From positions 1-64,000 of the forward strand of contig NW_023366889.1 of assembly GCF_902167145.1 (NCBI RefSeq): DNA of 64,000 bases. The letters run 5' to 3'. The position numbers were made by a program, and so were the translations under genes. Numbering within the stretch: position 1 is the stretch's first letter; each line of letters begins with the position of its first letter. The notes below the pieces were generated by a model. The model did no database searches, was not told the DNA's origin, and worked only from the letters and a program-made list of their open reading frames with translations. Shown here in pieces: positions 25,769 through 34,400 of this stretch. The DNA comes from Zea mays (taxonomy: Eukaryota; Streptophyta; Magnoliopsida; Poales; Poaceae).

Positions 25769-25960
25769 GAAAAACAAAGATCCCCAACGAGCTATCACAT
25801 TCGGGATGGAAATCAAGGTTTGGACAAAGGTCTTGGTAAAATTGCTATATCTCCTGACCATTCAATTTCCAATGTTTTTCTTGTAGATTCTTTAGATTAC
25901 AATTTGCTTTCCGTTTCACAATTATGTCAAATGGGCTACAACTGTCTATTTACTGATTAG
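25700..25960 (+). pseudogene. pol: Pol: aspartic protease region, frameshifted
   Basis: An LDSG-type active site is visible (GAC AGC GGT at 25,714-25,722), the D-S-G triad of retroelement aspartic proteases, which cut Gag-Pol into mature parts. The frame changes immediately after it: the expected CTNHMT-like continuation lies in the next frame (about 25,725 on). A third frame carries SISNVFLVDSLDYNLLSVS (about 25,860-25,920) and ends at TAG 25,958-25,960. No single frame covers the protease, so no functional enzyme is encoded by the sequence as given. Confidence 0.8.
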
Positions 25961-26240
25961 GTGTCACTGTCTTTAAGAAGAAGTGATGATTCAATAGCAT
26001 TTAAGGGTGTGTTAGAGGGTCAGCTATACTTAGTAGATTTTGATAGAGCTGAACTCGACACATGCTTAATTGCTAAGACTAACATGGGTTGGCTCTGGCA
26101 CCGCCGACTAGCCCATGTTGGGATGAAGAATCTTCATAAGCTTCTAAAGGGAGAACACATTTTAGGACTAACAAATGTTCATTTTGAGAAAGACAGGATT
26201 TGTAGTGCATGTCAGGCAGGAAAGCAAGTTGGAGCCCATC
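25961..26240 (+). pseudogene. pol: Pol: GAG-pre-integrase and HHCC zinc-binding segment
   Basis: Directly after the TAG at 25,958 the same frame continues through WLWHRRLAHVGMKNLHKL (about 26,090-26,145) and RICSACQAGKQ (about 26,196-26,228). These give the His and Cys pairs of the integrase N-terminal zinc finger, which helps integrase multimerise and hold the cDNA ends. The frame is lost near 26,240, where an extra base seems to lie in the AACAATCATGAC stretch, before the catalytic core. Confidence 0.85.
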
Positions 26241-26935
26241 ATCCACACAAGAACAATCATGACGACCGAAAGACCACTGGAGCACCTACACATGGACCTA
26301 TTCGGCCCGATTGCTTACATAAGCATCGGCGGGAGTAAGTATTGTCTTGTAATAGTGGGATGATTATTCTCGCTTCACTTGGGTATTCTTTTTACAGGAA
26401 AAATCTCAAACCCAGGAGACCTTAAAGGGATTCTTGAGACTGGCTCAAAATGAGTTTGGCTTAAGGATCAAGAAAATAAGAAGCGACAACAGGACGGAGT
26501 TCAAGAACTCTCAAATCGAAGGCTTTCTTGAGGAAGAGGGCATCAAGCATGAGTTCTCTTCTCCCTACACCCCACAACAAAATGGTGTAGTGGAGAGGAA
26601 GAATCGAACTCTATTAGACATGGCAAGGACCATGCTTGATGAGTACAAGACTTCAGATCGGTTTTGGGCCCGAGGCGGTCAACACCGCTTGCTACGCCAT
26701 CAACCGGTTGTATCTACACCGAATCCTCAAGAAGACATCATATGAACTCCTAACCGGTAAAAGCCCAACATTTCATATTTTAGAGTCTTTGGTAGCAAAT
26801 GCTTTATTCTTATTAAAAGAGGTAGAAAATCTAAATTTGCTCCTAAGACTGTGGAAGGCTTTTTACTTGGTTATGACTCAAACACAAGGGCATATAGGGT
26901 CTTTAACAAGTCCACTGGACTAGTTGAAGTCTCAT
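26241..26935 (+). pseudogene. pol: Pol: integrase catalytic core (DD35E), several frames
   Basis: The first catalytic Asp is in LHMDLFGPI (GAC at 26,295-26,297). One frame on, the second Asp is in IRSDN (26,485-26,487) and the Glu in GVVERKN (26,593-26,595). The last two are separated by exactly 35 residues, as DD35E demands. Integrase joins the cDNA ends to host DNA and makes the 5-bp stagger seen at this insertion. The usual SDNG motif reads SDNR here (AGG at 26,491), a missense change beside a catalytic residue. Frames change near 26,358, 26,670, 26,770 and 26,845. FLLGYDSNTRAYRVFN (about 26,857-26,905) marks the C-terminal side. Confidence 0.85.
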
Positions 26936-27428
26936 GTGACGTTGTGTTTGATGAAACTAACGGCTCTCAAGTAGAGCAAGTTGATCTTGATGAGATAGGT
27001 GATGAAGAGGCTCCGTGCATCGCGCTAAGGAACATGTCCATTGGGGATGTGTGTCCTAAGGAATCCGAAGAGCTTCCAAAGCACAAGATCAACCATCCTC
27101 CTCCACGCGAGCATCTCCACCAACTCAAAATGAGGATGAGGCTCAAGTTGATGAAGTAGAAGATCAAGCAATTGAGCCACCTCAAGATGATGGCAATGAT
27201 CAAGGGGGAGATGCAAATGAGGAAGACAAGGAGGAAGAGGAACAAAGGCCGCCACACCCAAGAGTCGACCAAGCAATCCAACGAGATCACCCCGTCGCCA
27301 CCATCCTCGGCGACATTCATAAGGGGGTAACTACTAGATCTCGTGTTGCACATTTTTGTGAACATTACTCGTTTGTTTCCTCTATTGAGCCACATAGGGT
27401 AGAGGAAGCACTACAAGATTCGGATTGG
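26936..27428 (+). pseudogene. pol: Pol: integrase tail and acidic linker to RT
   Basis: After DVVFDETNGSQVEQVDLDE the frame runs to a stop near 27,159. The next 250 bases encode, in another frame, a Glu/Asp/Gln-rich low-complexity linker, then a segment that leads into RT (VTTRSRVAHFCEHYSFVSS, about 27,328-27,385). Such a divergent acidic linker between integrase and RT is normal in copia Pol. At least one frameshift lies near 27,105. No catalytic motif is expected here. Confidence 0.7.
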
Positions 27429-28201
27429 GTGGTGGCGATGCAAGAAGAGCTCAACAACTTCACTAGGAATGAGGTATGGCATTTAGTTCCACGTCCTAAC
27501 CAAAATGTTGTAGGAACCAAATGGGTCTTCCGCAACAAGCAAGACGAGCATGGTGTGGTGATAAGGAACAAAGCTCGACTTGTGGCCAAGGGATACTCCC
27601 AAGTCGAAGGTTGGATTTCGGTGAAACCTATGCACCCGTAGCTAGGCTTGAGTCAATTCGTATATTATTAGCCTATGCTACTTACCATGGCTTAAGCTTT
27701 ATCAAATGGACGTGAAAAGTGCCTTCCTCAATGGACCAATCAAGGAAGAGGTCTATGTTGAGCAACCTCCCAGCTTTGAAGACAGTGAGTATCCTAACCA
27801 TGTCTATAAGCTCTCTAAGGCGCTTTACGGGCTCAAGCAAGCCCCAAGAGCATGGTATGAATGCCTTAGGGATTTCCTTATTGCTAATGGCTTCAAAGTC
27901 GGAAAAAGCCGATCCTACTCTATTCACTAAAACTCTTGACAATGATTTGTTTGTATGCCAAATTTATGTTGATGATATCATATTTGGGTCTACTAACGAA
28001 TCTACTTGTGAAGAATTTAGTAGGATCATGACACAAAAGTTCGAGATGTTGATGATGGGGGAGTTGAAGTATTTTCTAGGATTCCAAGTCAAACAACTCC
28101 AAGAGGGCACCTTCATCAGCCAAACAAAGTACACTCAAGACATTCTAACCAAGTTTGGGATGAAGGATGCCAAACCCATCAAGACACCCATGGGAAACTA
28201 A
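27429..28201 (+). pseudogene. pol: Pol: reverse transcriptase, frameshifted
   Basis: RNA-dependent DNA polymerase that makes the element's cDNA. NVVGTKWVFRNKQDEHG and KARLVAKGYSQVEG (27,505-27,610) are the fingers region. Frames then change near 27,608 and 27,695. [10 protein letters not shown] carries the first catalytic Asp (27,709-27,711), and [12 protein letters not shown] follows. Another frame change near 27,905 precedes QIYVDDIIFGS, whose YVDD active site is at 27,965-27,976. The segment ends ELKYFLGFQVKQL...TKYTQDIL, with a stop at 28,199-28,201. All catalytic residues are present but spread over three frames. Confidence 0.88.
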
Positions 28202-28936
28202 TGGGCATCTCGACCTCGACACGGGAGGTAAGTCCGTGGATCAAAAGGTATACCGGTCGATGATAGGTTCATTACTCTATTTATGTGCATCTCAACCGAC
28301 ATTATGCTTTCCCCTTTGCATGTGTGCAAGATTCCAATCCGACCCTAAGGAATCCCACCTTACGACCGTAAAACGAATCTTGAGATATTTGGCTTATACT
28401 CCTAAGTTTGGGCTTTGGTACCCTCGAGGATCCACTTTTGATTTAATTGGTTATTCGGATGCCGAATTGGGCGGGGTGTAAGATTAATAGAAAGAGCACA
28501 TCAGGGACTTGCCAGTTCTTGGGAAGATCCTTGGTGTCTTGGGCCTCAAAGAAGCAAAATTCGGTCGCTCTTTCAACCGCCGAAGCCGAGTACATTGCCG
28601 CAGGTCATTGTTGCGCGCAATTGCTTTGGATGAGGCAAACCCTGCAGGACTACGGTTTACAAATTAACCAAAGTCCCTTTGCTATGTGATAATGAGTGTG
28701 CAATCAAAATGGCCGACAATCCCGTCGAGCATAGCCCGCACTAAGCACATAGCCATTCGGTATCATTTTCTTAGGGATCACCAACAAAGGGAGATATTGA
28801 GATTGCATACATTAATACTAAAGATCAATTAGCCGATATCTTTACCAAACCACTTGATGAACAAACTTTTACCAAACTTAGGCATGAGCTCAATATTCTT
28901 GATTCTAGAAATTTCTATGCTAACTTGCACACATAG
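28202..28936 (+). pseudogene. pol: Pol: connection and RNase H, frameshifted
   Basis: RNase H removes the RNA strand during reverse transcription. YRSMIGSLLYLCAS and LRYLAYTPKFGLWYPRG (28,250-28,430) form the RT connection. The first RNase H Asp is in IGYSDA (GAT at 28,458-28,460). The frame then shifts, and KSTSGTCQFLGRSLVSW and ALSTAEAEYIAA carry the catalytic Glu (28,582-28,590). Further shifts occur near 28,675 and 28,740. The last stretch, DQLADIFTKPLDE (about 28,823-28,862), ends at TAG 28,934-28,936, the natural end of copia Pol. Local out-of-frame excursions (near 28,290-28,315) look like pairs of compensating indels. Confidence 0.87.
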
Positions 28937-29742
28937 CTCATGAATATACCTTTGATCATGTCTCTTTCATATGCTATGACTAATGTGTTTTCAAGTCTAC
29001 TTCAAATCAAGTCATAGGTGCATTGAAAGGGCATTGGAGTCTTCGGCGAAGACAAAGGCTTCCACTCCGTCAACTCATCCTTCGCCGTCACTCCGAGCCG
29101 CTCTCTATCCTTGGGGGAGAGAGCAAAACAAAAGGACTCCTACTTTGGTATAATCTTCACTCTTTTATTTATGACCAAGGGAGGAGAAAGTTATTTGAAG
29201 GGCTCTAATGACTACCGTTTTTGGCGATTCATGCCAAAGGGGGAGGAAGTATTAGCCCCAAAGCAAAAGGACCGCACCACCACCTAATTTTAAAATGTAA
29301 TTTCCAATTGTCAATTTGGTATCTTAATGTGTTCAAAAAGGGGAGAAAGTAGTATTTCAAAATTGTTTCATCAAACCCTCTTGAACACTAAGAGGAGATT
29401 TTATTTAGGGGGAGTTTTGTTTAGTCAAAGGAAAAGCATTTGGAACAGGGGGAGAAAATTTCAAATCTTGAAAATACTTTGCAAACTCTTATTCATTTAC
29501 CCTTGACTATTTGCAAAAGAACTTTGAAAAGATTTAGAAAAGATTTTGCAAAAACAAAACATGTGGTGCAAGCGTGGTCCAAAATGTTAAAACATGAAGA
29601 AACAATCCATGCATATCTTGTAAGTATTTATATTGGCTCAATTCCAAGCAACCTTTGCACTTATATTATGCAAACTAGTTCAATTATGCACTTCTATATT
29701 TGCTTTGGTTGTGTTGGCATCAATCACCAAAAAGGGGGAGAT
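28937..29742 (+). other. 3' non-coding region with repeated polypurine runs
   Basis: Between the end of pol and the 3' LTR there is no open frame with recognisable similarity, and so no envelope-like gene. Purine runs built on GGGGGAG or a near variant occur near 29,112, 29,177, 29,236, 29,337, 29,408 and 29,446, and then at the true tract at 29,730. Multiple polypurine tracts in this position are a known hallmark of Sireviruses. The upstream copies may prime extra plus strands. Confidence 0.85.
29730..29742 (+). other. polypurine tract adjoining the 3' LTR
   Basis: AAAAGGGGGAGAT ends directly before the TG of the 3' LTR. It is the RNase H-resistant primer for plus-strand synthesis, and its place next to the LTR fixes the LTR start at 29,743. 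Confidence 0.92.
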
Positions 29743-31019
29743 TGAAAGGGAATTAGGCTTACACCTAGTTCCTATATAATTTTGGTGGTTGAATTGCCCA
29801 CACAAATCTTTGGACTAACTAGTTTGTTCTAGTGTATAAGTTATACAGGTGCAAAAGGTTCACACTTAGCCAATAAAAAGACCAAGTGTTGGGTTCAACA
29901 AAAGAGCAAAGGAGCAACCGAAGGCTCCTCTGGTCTGGCGCACCGGACTGTCCGGTGCACCACTGGACAGTGTCCGGTGCACCAAAGGACTTCAACGCGA
30001 ACATCGTCGCCTTCGGGAATTCTCCAGAGCCGGCGCGCTATAATTCACCGGACTGTCCGGTGCTCCAACGGGACGCGGCTCAGGAACTCGCCAGCCTCGG
30101 GAAATCAGAGCGGCTGCTCCGCTATAATTCACCGGACATGTCCGGTGTGCACCGGACTGTCCGGTGCATCCACGGAGCAACGACTACTTCGGCGCCAACG
30201 GCTACCTGCGATGCATTTAATGCGCGCGCAGCGCGCGCAGAAGTCAGAGTCGCCCATGCCGGCGCACCGGACAGTGAACAGTGCATGTCCGGTGCGCCAC
30301 CGGACATCGAGGCGGGCCCAGAAATCAGAACTCCAACGGTCAGATTCCAACGGCACTGGTGACGTGGCAGGGGCACCGGACATGTCCGGTGCGCCATCGA
30401 ACAGACAGCCTCCACCAACGGTTATTTTGGTGGTTGGGGCTATAAATACCCCAACCACCCAACCATTCATTGCATCCAAGTTTTCCACTTCCCAACTACT
30501 TACAAGAGCTCTAGCATTCAATTCTAGACACACCAAAGAGATCAAATCCTCTCCAAATTCCACACAACGCCCTAGTGACTAGAGAGAGAGATTTGCTTGT
30601 GTTCTTTCGAGCTCTTGCGCTTGGATTGCTTTCTTCTTTCTTGATTCCTTCATTGCGATCAAACTCACTTGTAATTGAGGCAAGAGACACCAAACTTGTG
30701 GTGGTCCTTGTGGGTACTTTGTGTTCCAAGTGATTGAGAAGAGAAAGCTCACTCGATCCGTGGGATCGTTTGAGAGAGGGAAGGGTTGAAAGAGACCCGG
30801 CCTTTGTGGCCTCCTCAACGGGGAGTAGGTTTGAGAGAACCGAAACCTCGGTAAAACAAATCCGCGTGTCACACTCTTCATTTGCTTGCGATTTGTTTTC
30901 CACCCTCTCTCGCGGACTCGGTTTCATATTTCTAACGCTAACCCGGCTTGTAGTTGTGTTTATATTTGTAAATTTCAGTTTCGCCCTATTCACCCCCCCC
31001 CCCCTCTAGGCGACTATCA
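29743..31019 (+). repeat. 3' LTR (1,277 bp)
   Basis: Same ends and order as the 5' LTR. Palindromes are at 29,941-29,957, 29,961-29,979, 30,046-30,062, 30,130-30,147, 30,150-30,166 and 30,374-30,391, with an extra pair of opposed half-sites around 30,282-30,306. The TATA box is at 30,441-30,448. Near the end the C run is 12 long against 7 in the 5' LTR. Substitution differences are few, so the element is recent. The length differences concentrate at palindromes and homopolymers. Confidence 0.97.
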
Positions 31020-31024
31020 ACCAT
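31020..31024. repeat. 5-bp target site duplication, right copy (ACCAT)
   Basis: ACCAT follows the terminal CA of the 3' LTR and continues as TTCTTGG, the rest of the interrupted knob180 unit. It is identical to 21,658-21,662. Confidence 0.97.
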
Positions 31025-31470
31025 TTCTTGGTCTAAAATCCGTAGGTGTTAGCCTCTAGTATTATTGAAAATGGTCGCTCATGGCTATTTTCATAAAAAA
31101 TGGGGGTTGTGTGGCCATTGATCATCGACCAGAGGCTCGTACACTTCACCCCACATATGTTTCCTTGCCATATATTACATTCTTGGATTTCTGGTGGAAA
31201 CCATTTCTTGGTTAAAAACTCGTACGTGTTAGCCTTCGGTATTATTGAAAATGGTCATTCATGGCTATTTTCGACAAATGGGGGTTGTGTGGCCATTGAT
31301 CATCGACCAGAGGCTCATACACCTCACCCCACATATGTTTCCTTGCCATAGATCACATTCTTGGATATCTGGTGGAGACCATTGATCTTCGACCAGAGGC
31401 TCATACACCTCACTACACATATGTTTCCTTGCCATAGATCACATTCTTGGATTTATGGTGGAGAACATTT
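31025..31470 (-). repeat. knob180 array, reverse, right of the retrotransposon
   Basis: Continues the unit split by the insertion. One unit is shortened near 31,382, where GAGACCATT runs straight into GATCTTCGACC, a same-orientation deletion of about half a unit at shared CCATT. The block ends at GTGGAGAACATTT, where orientation flips. Confidence 0.9.
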
Positions 31471-34400
31471 GATCTATGGCAAGGAAACATATGTGGGGTG
31501 AGGTGTACGAGCCTCTGGTCGATGATCAATGGCCACACAACCCCCATTTTGCCGAAATAGCCATGAATGACCATTTCAAAAATACCGAAGGCTAACACCT
31601 ACGGATTTTTGACCAAGAAATGGTCTCCACCAGAAATCCAAGAATGTGATCTATGGCAAGGAAACATATGTGGCGTGAGGTGTATGAGCCTCTGGTCGAT
31701 GATCATTGGCCACACAACCCCCCATTTTTGTCGAAAATAGCCATGAACGACCATTTTCAATAATACCGAAGGCTAACACCTACGGATTTTTGACCAAGAA
31801 ATGGTCTCCACCAGAAATCCAAGAATGAGATCTATGGCAAGGAAACATATGTGGGGTGAGGTGTATGAGCCTATGGTGGAAGATCAATGGCCACACAACC
31901 CCCATTTTGCCGAAAATAGCCATGAACGACCATTTTCAATAATACCGAAGGCTAACACGTACGAGTTTTTAACCAAGAAATGGTCTCCACCAGAAATCCA
32001 AGAATGTGATCTATGGCAAGGAAACATATGTGGGGTGAGGTGTATGAGCGTCTGGTCGATGATCAATGGCCACACAACCCCCATTTTTGTCGAAAATAGC
32101 CATGAATGACCATTTTCAAAAATACTAAAGGCTAACACCTACGGATTTTTGACCAAGAAATGGTCTCCACCAGAAATCCAAGAATGTGATCTATGGCAAG
32201 GAAACATATGTGGGGTGAGGTGTACGAGCCTCTGGTCGATGATCAATGGCCACACAACCCCCATTTTGCCGAAAATAGCCATGAGTGACCATTTTCAATA
32301 ATACCGAAGGCTAACACGTACGAGTTTTTAACCAAGAAATGGTTTCCACCAGAAATCCAAGAATGTAATCTATGGTGTGATCTATGGCAAGGAAACATAT
32401 GTGGGGTGAGGTGTATGAGCCTCTGGTCGACGATCAATGGCCACACAACCCTAATTTTTGTCGAAAATAGCCATGAACGACCATTTTCAATGACACTGAA
32501 GGCTAACACCTACGGATTTTTTACCAAGAAATGGTCTCCACCATAAATCCAAGAATGTGATCTATGGCAAGGAAACATATGTGGGGTGAGGTGTATGAGC
32601 GTCTGGTCGATGATCAATGGCCACACAACCCCCATTTTTGTCGAAAATAGCCATGAATGACCATTTTCAAAATACCAAAGGCTAACACGTACGAGTTTTT
32701 AACCAAGAAATGGTCTCCACCAGAAATCCAAGAATGTAATCTATGGCAAGGAAACATATGTGGGGTGAGGTGTATGAGCCTCTGGTCGATGATAAATGGC
32801 CACACAACCCCCATTTTGCCGAAAATAGCCATGAATGACCATTTTCAATAATACCGAAGGCTAACACCTACGAGTTTTTAACCAAGAATGGTCTCCACCA
32901 AAAATCCAAGAATGTGATCTATGGCAAGGAAACATATGTGGGGTGAGGTGTATGAGCCTCTGGTCGATGATCAATGGCCACACAACCCCCATTTTTGTCG
33001 AAAATAGCCATGAACGACCATTTTCAATAATACCGAAGGCTAACACCTACAGATTTTTGACCAAGAAATGGTCTCCACCAGAAATCCAAGAATGTGATCT
33101 ATGGCAAGGAAACATATGTGGGGTGAGGTGTATGAGCCTCTGGTCGATGATCAATGGCCACACAACCCCCATTTTTGTCGAAAATAGCCATGAACGACCA
33201 TTTTCAATAATACCGAAGGCTAACACCTACGGATTTTTGACCAAGAAATGGTCTCCACCAGAAATCCAAGAATGTGATCTATGTCAAGGAAACATATGTG
33301 TAGTGAGGTGTATTAGCCTCTGGTCGAATATCAATGGCCACACAACCCCCATTTTTGTCGAAAATAGCGAATGAACGACCATTTTCAATAATATCGAAGG
33401 CTAACAACTACGGATTTTTGCCCAAGAAATGGTCTCCACCAGAAATCCAAGAATGTGATCTACGAGAAGGAAACATATGTGGGGTGAGGTGTATGAGCCT
33501 CTGGTCGATGATCAATGGCCACACAACCCCCATTTTGTCGAAAATAGCCATGAACGACCATTTTCAATAATACCGAAGGCTAACACCTACGGATTTTTGA
33601 CCAAGAAATGGTCTCCACCAGAAATCCAAGAATGTGATCTATGGCAAGGAAACATATGTGGGGTGAGGTGTATGAGCCTATGGTGGAAGATCAATGGCCA
33701 CACAACCCCCATTTTACCGAAAATAGCCATGAACGACCATTTTCAATAATACCGAAGGCTAACACGTACGAGTTTTTTAACCAAGAAATGGTCTCCACCA
33801 GAAATCCAAGAATGTGATCTATGGCAAGGAAACATATGTGGGGTGCGGTGTATGAGCGTCTGGTCGATGATCAATGGCCACACAAACCCCCATTTTTGTC
33901 GAAATTAGCCATGAATGACCATTTTCAAAAATACCAAAGGGTAACACCTACGGATTTTTGACCAAGAAATGGACTCCACCAGAAATCCAAGAATGTGATC
34001 TATGGCAAGGAAACAATATGTGGGGTGAGGTGTACGAGCCTCTGGTCGATGATCAATGGCCACACAACCCCCCATTTTGCCGAAAATAGCCATGAATGAC
34101 CATTTTCAATAATACCGAAGGCTAACACGTACGAGTTTTTAACCAAGAAATGGTTTCCACCAGAAATCCAAGAATGTAATCTATGGTGTGATCTATGGCA
34201 ATGAAACATATGTGGGGTGAGGTGTATGAGCCTCTGATCGACGATCAATGGCCACACAACCCTAATTTTTGTCGAAAATAGCCATGAAAGACCATTTTCA
34301 GTGACACTGAAGGCTAACACCTATGGATTTTTGACCAAGAAATGGTCTCCACCATAAATCCAAGAATGTGATCTATGGCAAGGAACATATGTGGGGTGAG

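Larger units (their letters stand above)
21663..31019 (+). mobile_element. Ty1/copia LTR retrotransposon, Sirevirus lineage (Ji/Opie type)
   Basis: A complete 9,357-bp element: LTR, primer site, gag, pol in the order protease-integrase-RT-RNase H, polypurine tract, LTR, with a perfect 5-bp target duplication. The integrase-before-RT order places it in copia (Pseudoviridae). Sirevirus assignment rests on the LTR palindrome CACCGGACTGTCCGGTG in many copies, the repeated polypurine runs upstream of the 3' LTR, and the long lysine/serine-rich Gag with a coiled-coil tail. The LTR start TGAAAGGGAATTAGG is like the maize Ji and Opie families. I cannot separate the two by eye. It lies on the plus strand, nested within one knob180 unit. 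Gag is open but pol is broken in many places, so the copy as given cannot be autonomous. There is no recognisable envelope-like frame. Confidence 0.96.

Noticed and set aside
28937..29742. Envelope-like gene, as in some Sireviruses
   Set aside because: The longest frame (29,440-29,745) has no signal peptide, membrane segment or coiled coil, and runs into the LTR. The region is dominated by polypurine runs.
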